A DNA stretch of 31,226 bases from positions 1-31,226 of the IMG/VR virus record IMGVR_UViG_3300025168_000026. One strand, 5' to 3'. Below, one piece after another: positions 1-7,279 of the stretch. The stretch comes from a virus. Each line of letters begins with the position of its first letter. Position 1 is the first letter of the stretch. Below the pieces are notes generated by a model. That model made no database searches. It was not told the DNA's origin and saw only the letters and a program-made list of their open reading frames with translations. Both the position numbers and the translations under genes were made by a program.

Positions 1-127
1 ACCTTATAGATTCTTGTTCTGCTTCTAGAACATCAATTTCTTGCAATGCTTCTAATCTAGCTGACTCGTCTTCTATCTGTTCAGCATTAAATCTTTTTTG
101 CTCTATTGAAAGCAATGATTCACTTTC
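1..127. repeat. Terminal direct repeat, left copy
   Basis: These 127 bases are identical to 31100-31226. The length equals a common assembler k-mer size (127), so this is most simply the overlap of a circular contig, giving a unique genome of 31,099 bp. It lies inside the tape-measure-like gene and so does not mark a physical phage end. A genuine 127-bp terminal repeat is a less likely alternative. Confidence 0.95.
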
Positions 128-1246
128 TAACTTTGCATTTGTTAATTCTATACCTTCTTTATCTAGTGCATTTTTATTTACTTGTTGTTCTGACCTAAAC
201 CCTGTAACAGTTGCTGCTACTGCTTGAACCTCTGCCTCTGCTTCTAATACTGCAACATAATCTTCAGTCTTACCTGTTAAATCAAACTGTGCTTGTGCTG
301 CTGCTTTTACCAACTCAGCATTCTTAGTCATTTCTTGTTCTTGCTTGTTAAGAATAACAGCTAATTCATCATTTGCTTTTTTTCTATCTTCAATACTTTT
401 GGTTTCATCATCCCTGATTTGCCTTTGTATTTCTGCTTGTCTATCATATTGTTCTAATAATATTCTAGATTCTGCTGCTGCAACTTGTGCTGACTTTTTT
501 AATGCTTGGTTTGTTTTAGCAGTTTCTAATGCTGCTTCTATACTTACATTTTTTAAACCATCTACAACCTGTGTACCTATTTCAGAAACTTCTGTAATTG
601 CTTCTCCAAAATTATCTACAATATCAGTTCCTGCATTTACTGCAGCTTGACCAACTTCTAAAATATCTGCTTTTGTTTCTGTTATTGCAAGGTTTAATTC
701 TTTTATTGTAGCAGGGTCACCATCACCAAAAATAGATTTTTCCCACATTAGTTGTGCTTCTTGAACTGCCAATGTAATTCCATAAAAAGCTAGTTTCATT
801 GGAGTTAATGCTATTGTAACAATTCCACTTACTACCTTTCCTAAAGCATCAAAATTTTCTGTTGCTGATGATACACTTTTATAAACATCTACAAAAACAC
901 CTACAATTTCATTAAATATAATTTGTGCAGTTGTGAAAATGGTATTTAAACCATCCATCACTTCTTGGTTTTCTTGTATTGCAGAAGAAACAAATTCAAA
1001 CGCTTTTTGTAATAAGAATATAACCCCTGTTACTTTTGCTATATTTTTAATTGATGTTCCTACTTTCTTAATTCCTTTAGCACCATCTTCTGCAGATTTC
1101 TCTACTTTCTTTAAAGCATCAGCAGTTTTTTTATTTGCAGATTCTACATCTTTTTCTAGCTTAGAAAATTCCTTTTGAAATTCATCTAAGTTTTTTACTG
1201 CTTCTTTGTATTTTAACTCAAATTCAATTTCTATTTTTTTCGCCAT
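1..1246 (-). CDS. Tape-measure-like tail protein, N-terminal part (gene crosses the contig join)
   Basis: This is the first 415 codons of a 646-aa protein; the rest is at 30405-31099 once the 127-bp overlap is merged. The reading frame is continuous through the repeat, which supports circularity. The N-terminus is charged and helical (residues 1-65, rich in K, E and A). Hydrophobic segments follow at about 68-90 and 135-162, then a long coiled-coil-like stretch rich in A, E, Q and K. That composition, and the position after the tail chaperones and tail tip genes, fits a tape measure that sets tail length and is threaded inside the tail tube. It is short for the family, which suggests a tail of roughly 100 nm if the usual length-per-residue rule holds (inference). 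The start ATG overlaps the end of the 48-aa upstream gene by 16 bases. Confidence 0.75.
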   Translation of the reverse strand, partial: MAKKIEIEFELKYKEAVKNLDEFQKEFSKLEKDVESANKKTADALKKVEKSAEDGAKGIKKVGTSIKNIAKVTGVIFLLQKAFEFVSSAIQENQEVMDGLNTIFTTAQIIFNEIVGVFVDVYKSVSSATENFDALGKVVSGIVTIALTPMKLAFYGITLAVQEAQLMWEKSIFGDGDPATIKELNLAITETKADILEVGQAAVNAGTDIVDNFGEAITEVSEIGTQVVDGLKNVSIEAALETAKTNQALKKSAQVAAAESRILLEQYDRQAEIQRQIRDDETKSIEDRKKANDELAVILNKQEQEMTKNAELVKAAAQAQFDLTGKTEDYVAVLEAEAEVQAVAATVTGFRSEQQVNKNALDKEGIELTNAKLESESLLSIEQKRFNAEQIEDESARLEALQEIDVLEAEQESIR

Positions 1247-1377
1247 CTTATTTTCGTTTTTGTTTGCTTAATGCCTTCAGAAATTGATTCTGCTAATTTG
1301 TATTTCCCTTGTGCAATTCTGATATTTTCGGTTTCCCCTTTTACTATTTGCAGTAAATCAATTATATTTTTTATCAT
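1231..1377 (-). CDS. Small helical protein (48 aa), tail region
   Basis: This 48-aa ORF begins with ATG at 1377, six bases after the stop of the 814-aa tail gene, and ends inside the start of the tape-measure-like gene (16-base overlap). It is mostly helical and basic at the C-terminus (ends KTKIRWRKK). I do not recognise a family. The tight fit between two tail genes and the lack of any other frame for this gap support it being translated. Confidence 0.55.
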   Translation of the reverse strand: MIKNIIDLLQIVKGETENIRIAQGKYKLAESISEGIKQTKTKIRWRKK

Positions 1378-1382
1378 ATTTT

Positions 1383-3827
1383 TTATGTTGTATATGCTTG
1401 TAAAATATTAGATGCTAGAGATTGATTACCATTTATATCATAAGCAATAACTGTAACAGGATATCCTGTTTGTGGATTTAAACCTGTAACATCATCTGAA
1501 TAAGTAGATGCTAATGGATATGCCAAAGCACCCCCTACAGCAACGCCATTTAATAATAGTACATAATAACTCATAGTCGTTCCGTTAGGTGATGTAGAAG
1601 CATCCCAAGTTATTGTGAAGCCTGATGATGAATTATTAGAAGCAACTAAATTTGTTGGTGTTGTAGGAACTGATACAATTAAGTCTGCTTGTTTAACATC
1701 ATTTAATAATTCAAATTCAGTTTTTCCTGTTGTTAAATTAGTAGTTAAAGAATTTATTTTATAATTGTTTTGTCCTAATTGAATCAAATCATTCAATTGT
1801 AAATTATAATAAATCTTCATAGGTAGATATGCAGTAACTTTTGTTATTCTTCTACTGACATTAAATACATTCTGTATGTATGTTTTGTAATTAGTTTCAA
1901 ATAAAGTATCAGTAAAAGATAATGGGTCTCCTACCTCATTTGCTTGGTATTCGTTAATCTCATTACCAAAGTGTATATTTGATTTGCTTGTGCTAGATTC
2001 TAAAGCTACAGCATTTGATGGAATAAAATAATCATCAATGTCTAAAACATTAGTAGATTCTGTATCTCTAATTCTAATTGCTGTTTCGTTAATTTGTCTT
2101 ATTGGGTAAAATAATAAAGGCATTCCAAAATAAGGTTCTAAGTTATCATCTACAAAAAAACCATATTGTACAGCCGTAGAAGCACCACCCTGAACATCAT
2201 AAAGCCTTTCATATTGCATATGCTCAAAAGGTAATTCTATTTTATATTTTTTTGTAGGTGCATCGTAAATGTTACCATCTAAGCTGTAAGATAATGTTCC
2301 CCACCCTAAGTTATTGATTTGTTCAAATTGTTTCGCTAATAGCGTCCCTAGCCCCTTATATTGAAAGTCTATGTTTTTAAAAGGCAATGCAACATTCACA
2401 GTTGAATTTGTTGTATCTAAATACCTATCAATATTAATTGGTTCTGCTGAACCTGCTGCATAATAACTATCTAAAGTTCTAACTACAATAACTCCTAAAT
2501 TATCTACATAAGCAGTTAAATTGAACATCTTAAAAAGCCCTGTAAGGAAATCAATGATAGACATTTTAGGCATCTGTTCATTGATATTAAAATCAATAAA
2601 AGCTGTTGTTTGAAATGCTGATGCATTAGAATAAATCATTTGACCATTTGTTCCAAAACCTCCAATTGTTCCTGTAGTCCAACTTACAGTCCATTGTATA
2701 TTTCCAATAGCAAAAAGCATATTTGTAGATGATGCAATTTGAACTGTGTAGGTGCTATCATTAAACGGAACTACAATTAATTGTTTTGCCCCTGTTCCTG
2801 TTACTTCACTAACTATCTGTGAGCCATCCCTTATAACTCTAATAATATAAGCATCTGTATTATTTGGAGGAGTTACATTTAGGTTTAAAAAAGATATACT
2901 ATAAGGTGATTGTGCTGTTAAAGCTAGAATACCATTTGAAACATTTGATGTTGATGGTTGACAATTTGAAGTTGGTACACAAACTGTTGTTCCTAATTCT
3001 GTAACTTGTGTAAAGTTTTGTAAGACTTGTGATGGTGCATCTACTGAACCTTTTTTTCTATGAAGCCATAAAAACAAATTATCAAAATCATCATTTGTTT
3101 TATTATTAAAAAAGTCATCTGAAAAGGTTAGTGTTTGACCCCCAACAAAAACCTCTGCTTGAATAGCATCAATTATAGCTGCACATCGAATTGCATATTT
3201 AAACTGATTCCATTCAACACCATTATGGGTTGATGATGTATGAGGGTATAAATTTCTTATTTTTAAATCAGGGTTAGGTGGGAAAACAACATTGCTTCCT
3301 GAATTATAAATCAATCTATTTGTATGGGTAATTAAAGGCACAATTATATCACCACCACTTTGTTTTACTTGCATTGCTGAAACTACATCTGAATAGCTAT
3401 AAATTTGATTGTGTTGTGCTAATCCTGATAATGATGACAATTGGCTTTTTGCTAGAATATCTTTTAAGTTTACAGTATTACCAAAGAATGTAATATTGTA
3501 AGTATGTGCTACATTGTTTTTTAACTTAACCCCATTTAATTTAATAGCACCTTCTTTAAAAGGTAGGTCATTTAATTCTAAGGTTGCAGGTTGTTTGTTT
3601 CTTGCATCATATGCAAAAGTAGTATCACCACTTGATACATCAAAATTATAAAAGTGTTTGAATATTTTATTATTTACACTAGAAGCAGGTACAGCAAAGG
3701 TCTTGGTAAATTCAGTAAATATCTTCCCTATGTCTTTTACATTCTGCAAAGTTTGAGTAAATGAAACATTTTCATCCTTAAACAAATCTACCCTTTGGCC
3801 CTCAATGTATAATTGTAGTTTTTGCAT
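1383..3827 (-). CDS. Large tail tip / baseplate-type protein with C-terminal fibronectin III-like domain
   Basis: An 814-aa protein that starts MQKLQLYIEG directly after the 333-aa tail gene, with no gap. The last 95 residues (about 720-814) look like a fibronectin type III domain: PTTPTNLVAS opening, the FTITWDAS strand, and VTGLNPQTGYPVTVIAYD near the end. A possible second beta-sandwich lies around residues 300-390. The long N-terminal part has no motif I can name. Large size, position between the tail completion genes and the tape measure, and an Fn3 end suggest a tail tip, baseplate hub or host-contact component. The exact role is inferred from position. Confidence 0.6.
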   Translation of the reverse strand: MQKLQLYIEGQRVDLFKDENVSFTQTLQNVKDIGKIFTEFTKTFAVPASSVNNKIFKHFYNFDVSSGDTTFAYDARNKQPATLELNDLPFKEGAIKLNGVKLKNNVAHTYNITFFGNTVNLKDILAKSQLSSLSGLAQHNQIYSYSDVVSAMQVKQSGGDIIVPLITHTNRLIYNSGSNVVFPPNPDLKIRNLYPHTSSTHNGVEWNQFKYAIRCAAIIDAIQAEVFVGGQTLTFSDDFFNNKTNDDFDNLFLWLHRKKGSVDAPSQVLQNFTQVTELGTTVCVPTSNCQPSTSNVSNGILALTAQSPYSISFLNLNVTPPNNTDAYIIRVIRDGSQIVSEVTGTGAKQLIVVPFNDSTYTVQIASSTNMLFAIGNIQWTVSWTTGTIGGFGTNGQMIYSNASAFQTTAFIDFNINEQMPKMSIIDFLTGLFKMFNLTAYVDNLGVIVVRTLDSYYAAGSAEPINIDRYLDTTNSTVNVALPFKNIDFQYKGLGTLLAKQFEQINNLGWGTLSYSLDGNIYDAPTKKYKIELPFEHMQYERLYDVQGGASTAVQYGFFVDDNLEPYFGMPLLFYPIRQINETAIRIRDTESTNVLDIDDYFIPSNAVALESSTSKSNIHFGNEINEYQANEVGDPLSFTDTLFETNYKTYIQNVFNVSRRITKVTAYLPMKIYYNLQLNDLIQLGQNNYKINSLTTNLTTGKTEFELLNDVKQADLIVSVPTTPTNLVASNNSSSGFTITWDASTSPNGTTMSYYVLLLNGVAVGGALAYPLASTYSDDVTGLNPQTGYPVTVIAYDINGNQSLASNILQAYTT

Positions 3828-4829
3828 CTATCGTATGTTGTTTATGTAATCGTATGCTTCTTCAAAATCAATTGTATATTCTATCAATCTATCATTCACA
3901 GAAGTCTTAAATGTCATTGATGATGTTTTAACTTTTACAGGAATAACTTCAGTTGTAGAAGTTCCTTTTTTTAACCTTTCCATCCAAATATATTCTGATA
4001 GTAAAAGCTGTTCAAAGTATTCGTTTGCAAACTCAGGATAGTAACCTGAACTTAATTTATGGGATTGTTTAGCCTGTGTATTGAATACCTTATTTGGTGC
4101 ATTTTTAGTTGAGTAAGTTGCATTATTATTTACCGGATATGTTATCGTATTAGATTTAAAACCTTCATTTGTTCTAGCTAATGATTTAACTTCTTTTAAA
4201 AAGAACCAAAGTTCTTGTTGTGCTCCAAATTTATTAATAAATATAATTTTTGTTCCTGTTCCATATTTAGTGCAATCAATTCTTTTTATATTAACAGTAA
4301 TTCCCTCAACCACTATGCTTGTTTGTGAGTTTGAAAATGTAGTTGCAGTTATAACACCTACATCATCAATAGCAGGTATAGTACCACCTACCCCTGTTGG
4401 TGCAAATATTGTAAATGTTTCAGGAATAGTTAAGTTATCCTTTGCTATTAATACAGTTTCATCTATTCTATCACCTATAAAAGATGGATTAACACCTTCT
4501 TCAAAAGTTCCGTATGATTCAAAACCTCTATCTGTAAAAGTTGTAGCAGAACCAACTACAGCAGCTGTTCCATTTAATCCTGCGTGATTTGTTAATGTTG
4601 TAACAATGCTTATTTCCTTTGCAATAAAATCAGTCTTATATTGTATTTCTAAATAATCCCTAGCAAGTTCTGATATGTCAAAATTAACTGATGTTGATGG
4701 TGCTACATTTTTAATTAATGTATATCTTAAAGTTCCATCAATAGCCACCGTGCAAACCGTTGATAATACTCCGGATGCAGGAATTTCTTTATGCTTAAAT
4801 TGTGGACTTCTTAATGCTAAATCTGCCAT
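3828..4829 (-). CDS. Putative tail structural protein (333 aa)
   Basis: The stop abuts the start of the 814-aa tail tip gene, so the two are probably translationally coupled. The protein is beta-rich with many T, V, I and N residues, and has a more helical, aromatic C-terminal third (YFEQLLLSEYIWMERLKKG, then DFEEAYDYINN). No catalytic motif is visible. A distal tail or tail-tip partner of the following gene is the natural guess from order alone. I cannot assign a named family. Confidence 0.55.
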   Translation of the reverse strand: MADLALRSPQFKHKEIPASGVLSTVCTVAIDGTLRYTLIKNVAPSTSVNFDISELARDYLEIQYKTDFIAKEISIVTTLTNHAGLNGTAAVVGSATTFTDRGFESYGTFEEGVNPSFIGDRIDETVLIAKDNLTIPETFTIFAPTGVGGTIPAIDDVGVITATTFSNSQTSIVVEGITVNIKRIDCTKYGTGTKIIFINKFGAQQELWFFLKEVKSLARTNEGFKSNTITYPVNNNATYSTKNAPNKVFNTQAKQSHKLSSGYYPEFANEYFEQLLLSEYIWMERLKKGTSTTEVIPVKVKTSSMTFKTSVNDRLIEYTIDFEEAYDYINNIR

Positions 4830-4835
4830 TATATT

Positions 4836-5369
4836 TTAATTTTTTTGTGCTAATAATATTGATTTTTCAACATCTAATGAAAATGAATTAACCAATTCAA
4901 CAGGTAACCTTTCTAATGCTGCTTCAAATGGTTTGCTAAAAAACATTGTTGCTTTTATACCTTTATTCTTTATGCTATTTGCTAGAATGTAACCCATTGA
5001 TTCATATGTTCCAAATCTTCCTTTTTTATCTCTAGGCTGCAGCTTTCTGTATTTTGCCCATTTAGAAAATATCTTTGTCTTATATTCTAAACCTTTTAAA
5101 TTACTACTTGCTTTGTATGAAAATGGTGAATTTTTATTTTCAATATAATTACTTTTAACACCTTTAACCCCTTGGTCTTGAAATGCACCATAATCTTCCA
5201 TAAAAAAATCAATGATAAAACCATCACCTGATTCTTCTAATTTATAACTTAATGAATTATAAAGTTCTTTAGTGTAGTTACGTTTTCCTTTTGTAAGGTT
5301 GCTCCTTGACTGCTGAATAATATAATTACCAAACTTCTTTAATTCTTTATCTACCTCATTAAATTCCAT
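4836..5369 (-). CDS. Putative tail completion / HK97 gp10-like protein (177 aa)
   Basis: I place the start at ATG 5369, which forms a TAATG overlap with the stop of the upstream gene; a TTG two codons earlier is in frame but unlikely. The protein is basic and helical at both ends. Its central DYGAFQDQGVKG resembles the 'YG.F.D.G..G' motif seen in HK97 gp10-type tail completion proteins. It sits between a tail terminator-like gene and the tail tip genes. The family call rests on this short motif and gene order, so it is moderate. Confidence 0.5.
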   Translation of the reverse strand: MEFNEVDKELKKFGNYIIQQSRSNLTKGKRNYTKELYNSLSYKLEESGDGFIIDFFMEDYGAFQDQGVKGVKSNYIENKNSPFSYKASSNLKGLEYKTKIFSKWAKYRKLQPRDKKGRFGTYESMGYILANSIKNKGIKATMFFSKPFEAALERLPVELVNSFSLDVEKSILLAQKN

Positions 5370-5839
5370 TAGCAAATATAAATGTCATTATAAATCTGTA
5401 TGTTCATTGTTGCAGTCCATCCTGCTAATTGGTTTTCAAATCTGTCATAAAATGGGTCAAGACTTGGACTACCATCTAATTGATACATATCTGTATGTAG
5501 GTTGCCCATTCTTAACTTCTGTATCAGCTTATTTAAGACCCCTAGTTGAGTGTTTAAAATATTCTGAACATCATTATTGCCTGTAAAAATATCTTCTGTT
5601 TCTAGCTTTGATTGGTTTACAATATCACAAGCCGATACACTTATATTAAAATCCAATGTCTGTTCATTTACAACCACATTATTTACAATGATATGTCCTA
5701 ATGGGAATATATCCTGCTTATGTAGATTAACATCGCTTACATCTCCTGTGGTGACTGTGTTTACATTTACATCTGCTAACAGTTGGTTTTTTATTGTTTC
5801 AGTTAATTGGTAAAAACCCCTTATTCCCTGATTGCTCAT
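5369..5839 (-). CDS. Putative tail terminator / completion protein (156 aa)
   Basis: The protein starts MSNQGIRGFYQL. Its ATG overlaps the TGA of the frameshifted tail chaperone (ATGA), which is itself evidence that the frameshifted product is made. It has an early helix (LTETIKNQLLADV), a beta-rich middle, and the ending ENQLAGWTATMNIQIYND. This size and layout resemble tail terminator or minor tail proteins that follow the chaperones in siphophages. Function is inferred from position and not from a signature motif. Confidence 0.5.
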   Translation of the reverse strand: MSNQGIRGFYQLTETIKNQLLADVNVNTVTTGDVSDVNLHKQDIFPLGHIIVNNVVVNEQTLDFNISVSACDIVNQSKLETEDIFTGNNDVQNILNTQLGVLNKLIQKLRMGNLHTDMYQLDGSPSLDPFYDRFENQLAGWTATMNIQIYNDIYIC

Positions 5840-6575
5840 TTGAATTTATTTTTAATTTGTTTTGCTTCTAGTTCTGATTTTTCTTTCATAAATTCTAAAG
5901 CATATAAACATTTATGTACATTTAATTTAGTGATATCTTCAATTCGTCTAACATCGCTTTGAGCGAGTGCAGCGAAGATGCTTTGATACCATCCATACTT
6001 TCTTGAAAAATTTGTTGTTCCATCAAGTTGTCCATTTGATTGTCCTCCAAATAACCCATCATAACTTTCGACAAGTCTATTCCTAAATTGTACAAAAAAA
6101 AAACTGCACCAAATACTACATCCATTGGAATTTCCTGCAGCAAATCTTTAGATTCAACATCATAATCTTTTATAAGGTATTTATCACCTATCTTTTCTTT
6201 GATAGGTCTAAACAATACGTTCATTGCTATTTGCATATTCTGCCAATCACCCATATAAGTATCCAAATCTACATATTCACCTAATGAAATTTCGTCAAGG
6301 TTAGGAATTAATCCATATTCAACCCCACCTAATTTAAAGGTTTTTATCAGTTGAGGTTTTTCTTCAAACATCTTATTGATAATTTGAACAACCCTGTCAG
6401 CATCAGTTAGTTTTAAAAGTCTAACACTTTTGGCATCTAGGTTACAAAATATTTCTATCATTTTACATTGCAGGAAATATGAATCTTCATTGCTTTCTTG
6501 TATTTTTAGAAACTTCTTATATTGCTTCAATGATATCTCTGATAAACTGCTTGGTATTGTTAATTCAAATTTCAT
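5836..6575 (-). CDS. Tail assembly chaperone, -1 frameshifted long form (gpGT-like, 246 aa)
   Basis: Translation starts at ATG 6575 and slips back one base on a run of ten T (6094-6103; the zero frame reads GTT TTT TTT TTG, containing T TTT TTT). It then continues about 85 codons in the -1 frame to a TGA at 5836-5838. The shifted frame is open throughout and encodes a convincing helical protein (for example KYGWYQSIFAALAQ, then ITKLNVHKCLYALEFMKEK). Its TGA overlaps the ATG of the next gene, as expected of a translated frame. In lambda and many siphophages G and GT are made this way and chaperone the tape measure. The slip is inferred; an indel in the T run could give the same picture. Confidence 0.75.
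5922..6575 (-). CDS. Tail assembly chaperone, unshifted form (gpG-like, 217 aa)
   Basis: This is the zero-frame product from ATG 6575, five bases downstream of the CGTTATA late promoter motif. Residues 1-158 are shared with the long form and include TFKLGGVEYGLIPNLDEISL and YVDLDTYMGDWQNM. After the T10 run it has its own 57-residue tail (YNLGIDLSKVMMGYLEDN onward) ending at TAA 5922. It is the first gene of the tail operon and lies right after a strong terminator. The frameshift signature and position ahead of the tail genes support the chaperone role. The region 5922-6093 is read in two frames. Confidence 0.75.
   Translation of the reverse strand: MKFELTIPSSLSEISLKQYKKFLKIQESNEDSYFLQCKMIEIFCNLDAKSVRLLKLTDADRVVQIINKMFEEKPQLIKTFKLGGVEYGLIPNLDEISLGEYVDLDTYMGDWQNMQIAMNVLFRPIKEKIGDKYLIKDYDVESKDLLQEIPMDVVFGAVFFLYNLGIDLSKVMMGYLEDNQMDNLMEQQIFQESMDGIKASSLHSLKAMLDELKISLN
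6094..6104 (-). other. Slippery homopolymer for -1 frameshift
   Basis: On the minus strand the sequence is G followed by ten T and then G. In the zero frame it reads GTT TTT TTT TTG, a perfect X XXY YYZ heptamer (T TTT TTT). Slippage here joins the two open frames of the tail chaperone at about residue 160. No strong downstream pseudoknot was obvious by eye. Confidence 0.7.
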
Positions 6576-6580
6576 AATAG

Positions 6581-6606
6581 TATAACGTAATTAATTTAGT
6601 TTTTTA
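6581..6606 (-). promoter_or_regulatory. Candidate late promoter (CGTTATA motif), tail operon
   Basis: CGTTATA lies at 6581-6587, five bases before the ATG of the tail chaperone and just downstream of a strong terminator. An A-rich tract (TAAAAAA on the minus strand) sits 13-19 bases upstream of the CGT. The same arrangement precedes three other late units. A transcript starting at the usual distance would begin at or near the ATG. Confidence 0.6.
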
Positions 6607-6622
6607 TTTCAATAAAGGTAAT

Positions 6623-6654
6623 AAAAAAAAGGTAGCCATTTCTGACTACCCTTT
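6623..6654 (-). terminator. Strong rho-independent terminator
   Basis: The minus-strand RNA folds as GGUAGUCA / GAAA / UGGCUACC, extended by one G-U and A-U pairs, followed by eight U. It ends the unit of small genes at 6702-7204 and insulates the tail operon promoter at 6581. Confidence 0.88.
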
Positions 6655-6656
6655 AA

Positions 6657-6689
6657 ACGATGTTGCGTACCCCTACATAACAACATCAT
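6657..6689 (-). other. Inverted repeat / hairpin upstream of the terminator
   Basis: ATGATGTTG and CAACATCGT on the minus strand pair over 9 bp (one U-G), enclosing a 15-base loop containing GUAGGGGUACG. It sits between the zinc-ribbon gene and the terminator. No U run follows on the minus strand, so it is not a terminator itself. The function is unknown; a structured 3' UTR or protein-binding site is possible. Confidence 0.5.
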
Positions 6690-6701
6690 ATTTTTTTAAT
6701 A

Positions 6702-6827
6702 CTATAACATACTTGCCTTAAAACAAGTTCCTGAACAGTAACCTGCATCTGTTTCTAAAGGTTCACCACATTCTGAACATTCATATTCTTTTTGTTCGTG
6801 TGGATTTAAATAGTCATCCCAAGCCAT
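6702..6827 (-). CDS. Small zinc-ribbon-like protein (41 aa)
   Basis: ATG at 6827 opens a 41-aa frame starting MAWDDYLNPHEQ. It contains C17-x2-C20 (CSEC) and C31-x3-C35 (CSGTC), a spacing that suits a single zinc-binding knuckle. It lies three bases after the 28-aa ORF and is the last gene before the 6657-6689 hairpin and the terminator. Such mini zinc ribbons are common in phages and usually have no assigned role; DNA, RNA or protein contact is possible. Confidence 0.6.
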   Translation of the reverse strand: MAWDDYLNPHEQKEYECSECGEPLETDAGYCSGTCFKASML

Positions 6828-6830
6828 ACC

Positions 6831-6917
6831 TTAAATGTTAAAGATTAAACCTACAATAAATCTACCTATAAAATAACTAGGTGCTAATATCAATACTAAT
6901 GTCTGTAATTTTTTCAT
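6831..6917 (-). CDS. Tiny single-pass membrane peptide (28 aa)
   Basis: ATG 6917 is preceded directly by the recurrent AAAACAGAACAG element, which marks five other early genes. The peptide is MKKLQTLVLILAP followed by SYFIGRFIVGLIF: two positive charges and then one hydrophobic span. It is too short to assign by sequence. The shared upstream element and the tight spacing to the zinc-ribbon gene are the reasons to call it. Confidence 0.5.
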   Translation of the reverse strand: MKKLQTLVLILAPSYFIGRFIVGLIFNI

Positions 6918-6929
6918 CTGTTCTGTTTT
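6915..6929 (-). promoter_or_regulatory. AACAGAAC start-proximal element (before 28-aa gene)
   Basis: AAAACAGAACAG abuts the ATG at 6917 on the minus strand. It is identical to the element before the gene starting at 7204. It is one of six copies, all touching or within two bases of a start codon. Confidence 0.55.
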
Positions 6930-6949
6930 TATTAGTTTTTAAATGTATT

Positions 6950-7204
6950 TTAATAAGCACCTCCCGAAATTCTTGGGCTTGAATTTATTTTACCCTCTAT
7001 CCAACTACTTAAAGTTATTTCAGTAGTAACTTCGTCAATATAAATTATCTGACTTTTAGGAATCCAAATCATACCATTATTAACACAATTAAGTTGTATT
7101 GCTTTATCAGTTACTCTGTATATTTTGCCTCTAGAACCTATTAATGGAATATCATATTTAGAACCTTCTATTAATGATTGAATTTTCTCGTTTAATTTTT
7201 TCAT
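6950..7204 (-). CDS. Hypothetical protein (84 aa)
   Basis: It starts MKKLNEKIQSLIEG and ends SSPRISGGAY. The N-terminus is helical, followed by beta-type sequence (GKIYRVTDKAIQLNCV, IWIPKSQIIYIDEV). The pattern 'K.Y.VT.KAIQL....GMIWIPKSQI' suggests a small beta-barrel fold, but I cannot name the family. It is the first gene after the bacterial-type promoter at 7231-7260 and carries the AAAACAGAACAG element directly before its ATG, so it is probably expressed early. Confidence 0.65.
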   Translation of the reverse strand: MKKLNEKIQSLIEGSKYDIPLIGSRGKIYRVTDKAIQLNCVNNGMIWIPKSQIIYIDEVTTEITLSSWIEGKINSSPRISGGAY

Positions 7205-7216
7205 CTGTTCTGTTTT
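7202..7216 (-). promoter_or_regulatory. AACAGAAC start-proximal element (before 84-aa gene)
   Basis: AAAACAGAACAG abuts the ATG at 7204, about 15 bases downstream of the TATATTTG box. It would form most of the 5' leader of this mRNA. Confidence 0.55.
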
Positions 7217-7230
7217 TAATTAATGATAAA

Positions 7231-7272
7231 CAAATATATAACTATTTATTTAATAAACAATAAATTTAATAA
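7231..7272 (-). promoter_or_regulatory. Bacteroidetes-type promoter (TTG-N19-TATATTTG)
   Basis: On the minus strand TTG (7258-7260) is followed after exactly 19 bases by TATATTTG (7231-7238), matching the flavobacterial consensus TTG-N17-23-TAnnTTTG. The 20 bases at 7253-7272 are identical to those at 14231-14250 ahead of the other early promoter. It serves the gene starting at 7204 and is probably read by the host sigma factor. Confidence 0.75.
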
Positions 7273-7279
7273 GTTTTTT

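Noticed and set aside
345-650. Plus-strand open frames opposite the tape-measure-like gene (also many elsewhere, such as 4270-4587, 20374-20637 and 22589-22882)
   Set aside because: They lie antisense to well-supported minus-strand genes, are low-complexity (Leu/Ser/Phe-rich complements of Lys/Glu/Asn-rich proteins) and have no spacing or overlap logic of their own.
5367-5375. TTG at 5375 as the start of the tail completion gene
   Set aside because: ATG 5369 two codons later gives a clean TAATG overlap with the upstream stop, the pattern used throughout this genome.
5373-5380. TATATTTG (minus strand) at 5373-5380, and again at 24750-24757, as early promoters
   Set aside because: Both are within coding sequence of late genes and lack TTG at 17-23 bases; such octamers are expected by chance in DNA this AT-rich.
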